A stretch of 64,000 nucleotides of DNA from Lacunisphaera limnophila. Lineage in GTDB: Bacteria > Verrucomicrobiota > Verrucomicrobiia > Opitutales > Opitutaceae. Below the pieces are notes generated by a model. That model was not told the origin of the DNA, did no database searches, and was given only the letters and a program-made list of their open reading frames with translations. Shown piece by piece: positions 1 to 6,664 of the stretch. Every line of letters starts with the position of its first letter. Position 1 is the first letter of the stretch. Made by a program: the position numbers and the translations under genes. The stretch spans positions 434,001 to 498,000 of the forward strand of contig NZ_CP016094.1 of assembly GCF_001746835.1 (NCBI RefSeq). The letters run 5' to 3'.

Positions 1-329
1 AGGCCCAGCGCGATCACCATGGCGATGATCAGGAGGTCAAAGGCCGAGAGATACCGCAGGCCCGGCTGGCCGCCGCGCGTCAGCTTGACCAGCAAGGCGT
101 GCCCAAAGACCGCGACGGCCGACACCGGCAGGGCCAGCCGGATCGACTTCAGTTTCAGTTGTTCGACGCGCTCGTCCTGTTCCTTTTCCCGGGAGAAGAA
201 GACCACCATCAGGCAGGTGGCGACCATGACCGAGGCACCGGACCACCGGAAATCCGGGTTATACAGGCTGCCTGCGGCCGTGGTCGCGGCCAGGGTCAGG
301 TAGAGATATTTGAGTGAGTGGTTTTCCAT
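1..329 (-). CDS. Partial multi-pass membrane protein, C-terminus off the window
   Basis: Reading the minus strand from an ATG at 329 gives an uninterrupted frame to the window edge (109 codons), beginning MENHSLKYLYLTLAATTAAG. It has about four hydrophobic segments separated by a short charged loop (SREKEQDERVEQLKLKS), so it looks like a small integral inner-membrane protein. It starts 29 nt after the stop of the XRE regulator gene and on the same strand, so the three minus-strand genes at this edge probably form one operon under the operators at 994-1031. I do not recognise the family. The missing 3' end prevents a length comparison. There is no clear Shine-Dalgarno sequence; the start is chosen because it is the first ATG after the upstream stop. 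Confidence 0.6.
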   Translation of the reverse strand, partial: MENHSLKYLYLTLAATTAAGSLYNPDFRWSGASVMVATCLMVVFFSREKEQDERVEQLKLKSIRLALPVSAVAVFGHALLVKLTRGGQPGLRYLSAFDLLIIAMVIALG

Positions 330-358
330 AAGAATCGGGGGTTGGGGGTGGCGACGCG

Positions 359-553
359 TCAGCCGCGGTCGGTGAAGATGTCCTCAATCGGACACTTGAA
401 GAGTTTCGCGATCTTGAAGGCCAGCGGCAGGCTCGGGTCGTATTTTTCGGTCTCGATCGCGTTGATCGTCTGGCGTGACACGGCCAACTTCTCGGCGAGG
501 TCGCCCTGCGACCACTCGCGCGCAGCCCGGAGTTCCTTGAGGCGATTTTTCAT
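359..553 (-). CDS. XRE-family helix-turn-helix transcriptional regulator (64 aa)
   Basis: A 64-residue protein consisting almost entirely of one Cro/C1-type HTH domain (residues about 4-56: KNRLKELRAAREWSQGDLAE, then SRQTINAIETEKYDPSLPLA), with the ending FKCPIEDIF typical of the short YozG-like subfamily. Proteins of this subfamily are single-domain DNA-binding repressors usually co-transcribed with a small membrane protein, as here: the upstream gene ends 6 nt before this ATG. Two near-perfect 18-bp palindromes lie over the operon's 5' end and are the obvious candidate targets, which would make the operon autoregulated. The family call is secure; the signal it responds to and the role of the membrane partners are unknown. 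Confidence 0.9.
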   Translation of the reverse strand: MKNRLKELRAAREWSQGDLAEKLAVSRQTINAIETEKYDPSLPLAFKIAKLFKCPIEDIFTDRG

Positions 554-559
554 GATGAT

Positions 560-985
560 TCAGCGATAGCGTCGCACTGACCATACCCAGCCGGCGCCGA
601 GGGAAATCAACATCGCTTTCTCCCACACCCCGGGGGTCCAGGCGAAATCCGCCAGTATCCCACCCGAGCGTAACATGCCGGCGATAGTGAGCATGAGGAA
701 GAGTACGAAGAAACCGGCCGCGGCCGCGTCGCTGACAATGCGCTGTTCAAGCTCATCGCGGCGGCCGCGTGTCGCAGAATGATAGCAGTACACGCCGTAG
801 GCAAAAGGGAGCAACGGAGTCAGGGCGAGGGGGACCCTTAGCCAGCCCATGATATCGTAATGTCTGAGCATGCCCCGCGCGCCGACCGCACAGAACGCGT
901 TTAGCAGCACACTCCACAAAAGAAACTTGAAGAAGGGTCGCATCTTTGGCGCGGGAACATCGGGGGTATTGGAGGCGGTGTGCAT
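560..985 (-). CDS. Small four-helix membrane protein in the XRE operon
   Basis: About 141 residues with four hydrophobic segments (FFKFLLWSVLLNAFCAVGA; VPLALTPLLPFAYGVYCY; AAAGFFVLFLMLTIAGML; AMLISLGAGWVWSV) and a charged loop RGRRDELEQRIV between the second and third. It is probably an inner-membrane protein of unknown function that accompanies the downstream XRE regulator. The frame stays open to an ATG at 1012, but that codon lies inside a palindromic operator and would leave almost no leader, so the ATG at 985 (MHTASNTPDV) is preferred. A third in-frame ATG at 944 (MRPFFKF) is possible. The gene ends 6 nt before the regulator's start, indicating translational coupling. Confidence 0.7.
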   Translation of the reverse strand: MHTASNTPDVPAPKMRPFFKFLLWSVLLNAFCAVGARGMLRHYDIMGWLRVPLALTPLLPFAYGVYCYHSATRGRRDELEQRIVSDAAAAGFFVLFLMLTIAGMLRSGGILADFAWTPGVWEKAMLISLGAGWVWSVRRYR

Positions 986-993
986 TCGCTCGA

Positions 994-1031
994 TGTAAAG
1001 CATCCTTGTCATCTGTCAAGCATGCTTGTCA
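994..1031. promoter_or_regulatory. Two tandem palindromic operators
   Basis: TGTAAAGCATCCTTGTCA (994-1011) and TGTCAAGCATGCTTGTCA (1014-1031) are 18-bp near-palindromes whose starts are 20 bp apart, that is, about two helical turns and on one face of the DNA. They lie just upstream of the membrane-protein/XRE operon read on the minus strand, where a repressor would block initiation. Assignment to the XRE regulator at 359-553 is inference from position and symmetry. Confidence 0.65.
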
Positions 1032-1108
1032 TGCCGATTTGAACCACCCAGGCACGAAGACACAAAGAGTACCCGAACCCTTCGGGCCTTTGTGGTTACT
1101 TGGCTCGC

Positions 1109-2173
1109 TCAGATATGAGGCCCCATCCACCCCTGCGCCTTCAGCCACGCCGTCAGCTCCGCCGCCATCACCCGGTGGTCACGCACCCGCGGGTGCTGCT
1201 CCGTCCAATGCTGGAAAACGAAATGGCTGATCGCGGGGTCGGCGGCCTCGAGCTCCCCCACCGCCGCCGCCCACGCTGCGCGCAGTTCCGGGTTCGTCGC
1301 GCCGCCCGCCATGCCGCCGCGTAACAGGACGATGTGCGCCGCCGGATAAGCCGCGCGCACGGCCTTGATCAGCGCGACATAAGCTGTCGTGAACCCCGCC
1401 GGGAACGGCCGCCCGTTCGCCTGAGTGAAGGCCGCGTCGTTCTCGCCGAGGTTCACGCAAACGACCTCCGGCACCCACACGGATAGATCCGCACGGCGCG
1501 GATTGTCCCGCGGGTAGACCTTGTCCCACGCCTCGCCGGCCACCATCGGCACAAAACCCTCGCACAACCCCATCCCGCTCACCGCCATCGCCCGGTGATC
1601 CGCCCCGAACGCTTGCGAAGTGAGATAGCCGTAACTCAACGCGTGGTTGTGCGTCCGCCGGTCTTCCCACTGGTCCACGGCACCATCCTCGTTGTTGGCC
1701 CCGGCCGTGATCGAGTCTCCGATAAACTCCATGCGAAATCGGTACGCCCGCGGCTCCGGTGCCCAGGCCTGCGCACCGGCCGCCAATTCCACGCCGTGGA
1801 AGGCCACCTGCCCGGCGTCGGCTTCCGAGCGCTTGAGGAGTTCCAGCCGGTGCCTCCCCGTCCCGAGTCCGTGCGGGCAGACATACCGGCCGGCCGAACC
1901 CGCCACCACCTCGGTCACCCCGTCCACCGTAAGGTCAAAATAGCTCTGCCCCGTGGCCGTCCCGAAAACCACCGCCAGTACGGGGCCCTCAAAATCCACC
2001 CTAACCCGGCTCCCGGCCCAGATCAGGACCGGTTGCGACGGATTGGCACGGTCGAGGCGACCTTCGTACTGAAAGGCGGTGGCGGAGGCGGCAAGGGGGG
2101 TCATGGCAGGGGCGCCCAGGGCGCTGGCCGCGAAAAAACACATCCCAAGGCCCGGCAAGAGGTGTCGCAGCAT
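1109..2173 (-). CDS. Secreted SGNH/GDSL esterase, CE2 acetyl-esterase type
   Basis: 354 residues with a signal peptide (MLRHLLPGLGMCFFAASALG), then a beta-sandwich-like N-terminal domain (about 25-145) and a C-terminal SGNH hydrolase domain (about 147-350). This order is characteristic of carbohydrate esterase family 2, which deacetylates plant polysaccharides such as xylan and mannan. Visible catalytic blocks are EFIGDSITAG with nucleophile Ser154, the block III motif NLGEND, and a C-terminal HPRVRDHR segment holding the likely catalytic His. The protein should be exported. Its minus-strand neighbour downstream is the XRE operon, which has its own operators, so it is probably transcribed separately. 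Substrate is inferred from family only; other SGNH esterases cannot be excluded. Confidence 0.82.
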   Translation of the reverse strand: MLRHLLPGLGMCFFAASALGAPAMTPLAASATAFQYEGRLDRANPSQPVLIWAGSRVRVDFEGPVLAVVFGTATGQSYFDLTVDGVTEVVAGSAGRYVCPHGLGTGRHRLELLKRSEADAGQVAFHGVELAAGAQAWAPEPRAYRFRMEFIGDSITAGANNEDGAVDQWEDRRTHNHALSYGYLTSQAFGADHRAMAVSGMGLCEGFVPMVAGEAWDKVYPRDNPRRADLSVWVPEVVCVNLGENDAAFTQANGRPFPAGFTTAYVALIKAVRAAYPAAHIVLLRGGMAGGATNPELRAAWAAAVGELEAADPAISHFVFQHWTEQHPRVRDHRVMAAELTAWLKAQGWMGPHI

Positions 2174-2288
2174 CCCGGAGGCGTAGCGGCCCGGCCTCCT
2201 GCGGCAAGCTTCGGGTTATGCGGCCTTTATCGGGCTCAAGCCCCCCGTTCCCGGACCGATAAAGGGATGGTACCCTCTCTTCATCCGC

Positions 2289-2798
2289 ATGGCCACCGCC
2301 GTCTCCACCATTTCCGACTCCCTCATCCAGGACTCCATCGTGCGCGCCGTCCGCAACGTCTGCGTGACCATGCTCAAGCAGGAGGCCGGGCTGGTGGAGA
2401 AATCCACCGTGACCGGCTACGACGGCTTCAAGGAAAAGCCCCATGTCTTCGGCAGCGTGGGGTTCGCCGGGGTGATCGACGGGATCGTGTACCTCTGCAT
2501 CCCCGACGATTTCGCCCAGGACGCCGCCGCCCGCGTGCTGGGCATGAGCCTGGCCGAGGTCGAGATGACCGGCGACGAGGCCGTCAAGGACGTGGTCGGC
2601 GAGATCACCAACATGACCGTCGGCGGCTTCAAGAACGCCCTCTGCAACGTCGGCTTCCCCTGCAAGCTCACGCTCCCCACGATCGTGCGCGGCGACAGCC
2701 TCTCCGTGGCCGGCCTCAAGGGCGCCATCCGCCATGTCTTCCACTTCGACTGCTCCGGCCACCGCCTGATCGCGGACATACAACTACGGCAGGATTAA
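2289..2798 (+). CDS. cheX: CheX-family chemotaxis phosphatase
   Basis: 169 residues matching the CheX/CheC/FliY phosphatase fold. The single active-site helix carries GEITNMTVGGFKN with the ExxN pair Glu105/Asn108, which in CheX dephosphorylates CheY-P. CheX has one such motif whereas CheC has two, and only one is present here. The N-terminal DSLIQDSIVRAVRNVC helix and the Gly-rich sheet FGSVGFAGVIDGIVYLCIP fit the family. It is expected to be cytoplasmic and to act on a receiver protein; several receivers and a chemoreceptor are encoded within 10 kb. The last ten codons (IADIQLRQD plus stop) recur twice downstream. It is divergent from the esterase gene, with 115 nt between starts. Confidence 0.85.
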   Translation: MATAVSTISDSLIQDSIVRAVRNVCVTMLKQEAGLVEKSTVTGYDGFKEKPHVFGSVGFAGVIDGIVYLCIPDDFAQDAAARVLGMSLAEVEMTGDEAVKDVVGEITNMTVGGFKNALCNVGFPCKLTLPTIVRGDSLSVAGLKGAIRHVFHFDCSGHRLIADIQLRQD

Positions 2799-2971
2799 CC
2801 CGATCTGCCCTCGGAATCAGCCATTCCTATCGCGCCGTAGCCTCGCGAAGGCGGATCGCGGACATCCAGTTACGCCAAGACTAGCCTGATCTGCCCGCGA
2901 ACACCTCACCCCCTATCGCGCCGTAGCCTGGGCGAAGGCGGATCGCGGATATCCAACTGCGGCAGGACTGA
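2768..2971 (+). repeat. Three copies of the cheX 3' end, about 86-bp period
   Basis: The 31 bases ending cheX (2768-2798) recur at 2854-2884 and 2941-2971. Read in the matching phase, all three encode IADIQLRQD followed by a stop, and the stops are TAA, TAG and TGA. All base differences among the three copies within those codons are synonymous. The spacers also resemble each other and contain CGCCGTAGCCT..CGAAGGCG at 2833-2853 and 2919-2940, a motif that recurs at 38081-38100. Copies 2 and 3 lie outside the cheX reading frame. Confidence 0.85.
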
Positions 2972-2973
2972 GC

Positions 2974-3063
2974 GGAAGTAAGAATTAAGAAGTAAGAAGG
3001 AAGAAAACGAGCCCGCGCGGCCCCTTTCTTAATTCTTCCTTCTTCCTTCTTACTTCTTACTTC
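2974..3063. repeat. Inverted repeat with purine/pyrimidine arms at the uup 3' end
   Basis: The left arm (about 2974-3005) is made of GAAGTAAGAATTAAGAAG-like purine runs. The right arm (about 3025-3063) is the complementary pyrimidine run, separated by a G+C-rich loop. The stop codon of uup (3064-3066) abuts the right arm, so the element can act as a bidirectional transcription end between cheX and uup. A second member of the family is at 25784-25860. Confidence 0.75.
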
Positions 3064-4878
3064 TTACTTCATTTTCTCCAGCTCTTCCCAGCGCGCAAAC
3101 GCCGTGGAGTGCTCGCGCTCGACCGTCTCCAGACGCGCCTTCACCTCGGCGAACTTCGCCGCCTGCGCCTTGTAGAACGCCGGATCCGCGAGCTTCGCCG
3201 CCAGCTCCGTCTGCTCCTTTTCGAGCACTTCGATCTTCGCCGGCAGGGTCTCGAGTTCCTTCTGCTCCTTGCCCGTGAGCTTGCGCGTCGGCTTGGGGGG
3301 AACCTCGTCCAAACCCGCGCTCCGTGCGGGCTCCACCTTCGTCAACGCCAGCGCCCGCGCCGCCTGCTTCGCCTTGTCCTGCACCCAGTCCGTGTAACCA
3401 CCGGCGTAGTCGCCGATGCGGCCGTCGCCTTCGAACACGAGCGTGCTCGTGACGACCTCGTCCAGAAATTCGCGATCATGGCTCACCAGCAGCAGCGTGC
3501 CCTGGAACTCCACCAGCAGGTCCTCCAACAGGTCCAGCGTCTCGGCGTCGAGATCGTTGGTCGGCTCGTCCAGCACCAGCACGTTGGCCGGCTTGGTGAA
3601 GAGGCGCGCGAGCAGGAGGCGGTTGCGCTCGCCGCCCGACAGCACCCGGGCCGGCGTGCGCGCGCGGGTCGGGTCGAACAGGAAGTCCTGCAGGTAGCTG
3701 ATCACGGCCCGCGAGCGGCCGTCGATCGTGACCGTGGCGTTGCCGTTCGCGATGTTGTCGGCGACGGTCTTGTCGTCGTCGATCTGCGCGCGCAACTGGT
3801 CGAAATAGACGATCTCCATGTTGGTGCCGTGCTTCAGGCTGCCGCCGGTGGGCGTGAGTTGGCCCAACAGGAGCTTGATCAGGGTGGTCTTGCCCGCGCC
3901 GTTGGGCCCGAGGATGCCGATCTTCTCGCCGCGGCGGATGATGGTGGAGAAATCGCGGATCACCGGCGGGCCGCCGGCCGTGTAGGCGTAGCTGACGTTC
4001 TCCGCCTCGACGACCTTCACGCCGGAGCGCTCGGCCTCGGCCAGCTTGATCGTGGCGGTGCCGGTGCGGTCGCGGCGGGCGCGGGCCTGGGCGCGCATGT
4101 CCTTGAGCGCGTTGATGCGGGCCGTCGCGCGCGAGCGCTGGGCCTTCACGCCGCGGCGGATCCATTCCTCCTCCTGGGCGAGTTTCTTGTCGAACAACGC
4201 GCGCTGGCGCTCCTCGGCCTCCAGCACCTCCTGCTTGCGCACCAGGTACGTGTCGTAGTCACAGGCCCACCCGGCCAGCCGGCCGCGGTCGAGTTCCACG
4301 ATGCGCGTGGAGATCCGGCGCAGGAAGGCGCGATCATGGGTGATGAAGAGCAGCGTCGGCTTCTTCTCGAGCAGGAACTCCTCCAGCCAGAGGATGGACT
4401 CGAGGTCGAGGTGGTTGGTCGGCTCGTCCAGCAACAGCAGGTCCGGCTGGCCGGCCAGCGCCCGCGCCAGCAACGCGCGGCGCTTGAGGCCGCCCGACAG
4501 CGCGGCAAAATCCTGCGTCGCGGGCAAACGGATCGCCGCAATCAGATCCTCCACGCGCACGTCGCGTTCCCAGTCCTCCTCATGATGGTCGTCGTTGGGT
4601 CGCAGGCCGCCGTAGACGATGTCATGAACCGTACCGGCGAGATCGGACGGGATTTCCTGCGTGAGCCGGCGGTAGACCGCGCCGGACGGACGGAACACAT
4701 CCCCGGTGTCGGGCTTCATCTCGCCGACGATCACCTTCATGAGCGTCGATTTGCCCGCCCCGTTGCGCCCGATCAGACAGATGCGCTCGCCCGGATCGAC
4801 CTGGAAGTTGACCTTTTCCAGGATGGCGGGACCGCCAAAGTGGAGGGTGACGTCGAGCAAAGTGAGGAGAGCAGCCAT
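3064..4878 (-). CDS. uup: ABC-F family ATPase Uup
   Basis: 604 residues with two ABC cassettes and no membrane segments, the layout of ABC-F proteins. Cassette 1 has Walker A GRNGAGKST (37-45), signature LSGGL (127-131) and Walker B LLLLDEPTNHLD. Cassette 2 has Walker A GPNGAGKTT (324-332), signature LSGGERNRL and Walker B VLVLDEPTNDLD. The linker (about 215-285) is charged and helical. The C-terminal 70 residues form the coiled-coil domain distinctive of Uup (KELETLPAKIEVLEKEQTEL). The family acts on ribosomes or on branched DNA intermediates; Uup affects transposon precise excision and ribosome function in Escherichia coli. It is monocistronic here, with repeat elements on both sides. The ATG at 4878 gives MAALLTLLDVTLHFG, the standard N-terminus. 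Confidence 0.92.
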   Translation of the reverse strand: MAALLTLLDVTLHFGGPAILEKVNFQVDPGERICLIGRNGAGKSTLMKVIVGEMKPDTGDVFRPSGAVYRRLTQEIPSDLAGTVHDIVYGGLRPNDDHHEEDWERDVRVEDLIAAIRLPATQDFAALSGGLKRRALLARALAGQPDLLLLDEPTNHLDLESILWLEEFLLEKKPTLLFITHDRAFLRRISTRIVELDRGRLAGWACDYDTYLVRKQEVLEAEERQRALFDKKLAQEEEWIRRGVKAQRSRATARINALKDMRAQARARRDRTGTATIKLAEAERSGVKVVEAENVSYAYTAGGPPVIRDFSTIIRRGEKIGILGPNGAGKTTLIKLLLGQLTPTGGSLKHGTNMEIVYFDQLRAQIDDDKTVADNIANGNATVTIDGRSRAVISYLQDFLFDPTRARTPARVLSGGERNRLLLARLFTKPANVLVLDEPTNDLDAETLDLLEDLLVEFQGTLLLVSHDREFLDEVVTSTLVFEGDGRIGDYAGGYTDWVQDKAKQAARALALTKVEPARSAGLDEVPPKPTRKLTGKEQKELETLPAKIEVLEKEQTELAAKLADPAFYKAQAAKFAEVKARLETVEREHSTAFARWEELEKMK

Positions 4879-5241
4879 GGGAACGGGCCAACTTGGGCAC
4901 CGCCCCCGCCGGGTGCAACCCTAAGCTCAGAGACAAAACCCAATACATTATTGGCCGCAAAAAGGCGCAGAATCCGTCAGTGGATTAAGCTCCCCAAGCG
5001 CCTATCAGCGCACGGAAGACTTTCGGGACCAAATAAAAGCATTATTGCGCCTTTTTGCGGCAATCCCGCTTGGTTCGTATCACCCCCGGCGCTCGCCCCG
5101 GATCATCGGCCGGTGGCGGGTGCCCTCCGGGGGACCGGAGGATCGTCAGGGCGCTGATCCGAGGGCGGCGATGGGGCGCGTCGTCGCAACCAGGTCGCAA
5201 CGGCGTGGACGCGTCCCTTATCGACGCAAACCGGTCCGCGA
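4879..5241. other. Non-coding 363-bp region with inverted-repeat element
   Basis: No supportable gene. It contains the promoter side of uup and a member of the CCGCAAAAAGGCGCA repeat family at 4950-5064. The remainder up to the receiver gene's 3' end is G+C-rich sequence in which I see nothing recognisable. Confidence 0.6.
4950..5064. repeat. CCGCAAAAAGGCGCA inverted-repeat element, copy 1
   Basis: The outer arms are GGCCGCAAAAAGGCGCA near 4953 and TGCGCCTTTTTGCGGCAA ending near 5063. They are about 75 bases apart and enclose an inner AGCGCCTATCAGCGC palindrome. Related elements occur at 29633-29743 and 38152-38270. Confidence 0.75.
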
Positions 5242-5685
5242 TTAAGCGTTGTTCGCCGCCACCGGCGGCCGCGGCCCGAGGATCTCCGCCACCAGCTTCA
5301 GCAGGCTCTGCGGGACAAAGGGCTTGGGCAGCACGCGGTCCGCCCCGAGCTGCTGCGCGGATTTCAGAAAATCGAGACCGATCTTCGAGGGGTTGCCCGA
5401 CATCGCGATGATCCGCGGCCGGAACGGACTTTCCCGCAGCTTCATGATCAGCTCATAACCGTCCAACTGCGGCATCTGGATGTCGGTGACCACCACCGCG
5501 ACGGCCCGGCGGTGCAGGATCTTCAGGGCGACTTCGCCGTCCGCGGCACTCTCCACCTGGTAGCCGCTGCGCCGCAGATACTCACTCATCACCGAGGCGA
5601 TTTCCCGGTCATCATCCACGAACAATACGTCCAGGGGCGTGACGGGCAAGCCGGCGCGGCCGGCAGGGGCAGGGCTGAAATCCAT
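5242..5685 (-). CDS. Single-domain response regulator (CheY-like receiver)
   Basis: 147 residues comprising one receiver domain. The acidic pocket is FVDDDREI (about residues 22-29), the phosphoacceptor Asp lies in VVVTDIQMPQLDGYEL, the conserved Ser is in IIAMSGNPSKIG and the Lys is in VLPKPFVP. There is no output domain, so it should work by protein interaction like CheY or as a phosphorelay intermediate. It is clearly paralogous to the receiver at 6238-6660: both have MSG(N/S) followed by an IG motif and a KPF ending. The two flank a VOC gene. CheX at 2289 and the kinases further right are plausible partners, but nothing in the sequence fixes the pairing. It is divergent from the VOC gene with 107 nt between starts. 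Confidence 0.9.
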   Translation of the reverse strand: MDFSPAPAGRAGLPVTPLDVLFVDDDREIASVMSEYLRRSGYQVESAADGEVALKILHRRAVAVVVTDIQMPQLDGYELIMKLRESPFRPRIIAMSGNPSKIGLDFLKSAQQLGADRVLPKPFVPQSLLKLVAEILGPRPPVAANNA

Positions 5686-5792
5686 GGTCGGCGGGACTGG
5701 GAACCACCGTGTTTCGCGCCGGGCGTTTCACCAGTGATAAAAGCGGCCGGGAGATTTTTTGCGTTTTTTTCCCATTCCCCCACCCTGTGGCC

Positions 5793-6284
5793 ATGACCGC
5801 TCCCCGTCCCCTCGCCGCCGGTGTCCGCATCGGCCACGTCCACCTGAAGGTCGCCGACCTCGCCCGCGCGCTCGATTTCTACTGCGGCGTGCTGGGCTTC
5901 ACCCTCACGCAGCGCTACGGCACGCAGGCGGCCTTCATCTCGGCCGGCGGCTACCACCACCACCTCGGGCTCAACACGTGGGAGAGCTTGGGCGGCCGGC
6001 CGCCGCCGCCCGGCAGCACCGGCCTGTTTCACACCGCCATCCTCTACCCCACCCGCGCGGACCTCGCGGACGCCCTGCGCCGGCTCGTCGCCGCGGGCGT
6101 GCCGCTTGACGGGGCCAGCGATCACGGTGTGAGCGAGGCCCTTTATCTGCGCGATCCGGATCAGAACGGCGTCGAGCTGTACTGGGACCGTCCGGAAAAC
6201 GCCTGGCCCCGCACCCCCGCCGGGGAACTGGCCATGGTCACGGCGCCGTTGGACTTGGCCTCGCTGCTGGCGACCCGCGCCTGA
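5793..6284 (+). CDS. VOC-family (glyoxalase/extradiol dioxygenase-like) protein
   Basis: 163 residues with two beta-alpha-beta-beta-beta VOC repeats. Candidate metal ligands are His in IGHVHLKVADL, His in GYHHHLGLNTW or GLFHTAILYP, and Glu in DQNGVELYWDRPE. The arrangement resembles CatE/YfiE-like ring-cleavage dioxygenases (LRDPDQNGVELYWD is typical), but the substrate cannot be read from sequence. The ATG at 5793 (MTAPRPLAAGVRIGH) is chosen; an earlier in-frame ATG at 5709 would add a non-conserved extension into the divergent promoter region. Its 3' end overlaps the 3' end of the convergent receiver gene by 47 nt. Confidence 0.8.
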   Translation: MTAPRPLAAGVRIGHVHLKVADLARALDFYCGVLGFTLTQRYGTQAAFISAGGYHHHLGLNTWESLGGRPPPPGSTGLFHTAILYPTRADLADALRRLVAAGVPLDGASDHGVSEALYLRDPDQNGVELYWDRPENAWPRTPAGELAMVTAPLDLASLLATRA

Positions 6285-6660
6285 CCTCCGCCCCGACGAG
6301 TTGCCCGACGGTGGACAAAAATTCCGCCGGGGTGAAGGGCTTGCTCAGTGTCCGGGTCGCCCCGAGGGCAACGGCAACTTTCAGCATGCCCCCGATCCGG
6401 GCCGTGCTGCTGCCGGACATCGCCAACACCGGGGGTCGCATCGGCAGCCGGCGGATATGGTCCAGCAATTCCAAGCCGTCGCTGTCGGGCATGAAGATGT
6501 CGCTGATGACGAGCGCGAACGGCTCGCGCGCCAGCCGCTCGATGGCTTCACGCCCCTGCTTGGCCAGCGCGACTTCATAGTCGGAGCGCTGCAGGAGCTC
6601 CACGAGCGTCCGGGCGAGCATGGCATCATCTTCCACCAGGAGGATCCGGGACCGGACCAT
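6238..6660 (-). CDS. Single-domain response regulator downstream of the chemoreceptor
   Basis: 140 residues forming one receiver domain: acidic pocket LLVEDDAML, phosphoacceptor Asp in LVISDIFMPDSDGLEL, Ser in VLAMSGSSTARIG and Lys in TLSKPFTPAEF. The start at 6660 (MVRSRILLVEDD) follows the chemoreceptor stop by 4 nt. An upstream in-frame ATG at 6678 would overlap that gene by 14 nt. The tight spacing argues for co-transcription and for a joint signalling role. The coding 3' end overlaps the opposite-strand VOC gene. It is paralogous to the receiver at 5242-5685, so a duplication that bracketed the VOC gene is likely. Confidence 0.9.
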   Translation of the reverse strand: MVRSRILLVEDDAMLARTLVELLQRSDYEVALAKQGREAIERLAREPFALVISDIFMPDSDGLELLDHIRRLPMRPPVLAMSGSSTARIGGMLKVAVALGATRTLSKPFTPAEFLSTVGQLVGAEVRRGSPAARPSPTAP

Positions 6661-6664
6661 GGCG

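Noticed and set aside
2768-2971. Possible CRISPR-like array
   Set aside because: Only three units; the spacers themselves resemble each other, and the repeat is the end of a coding gene. No cas genes are present.
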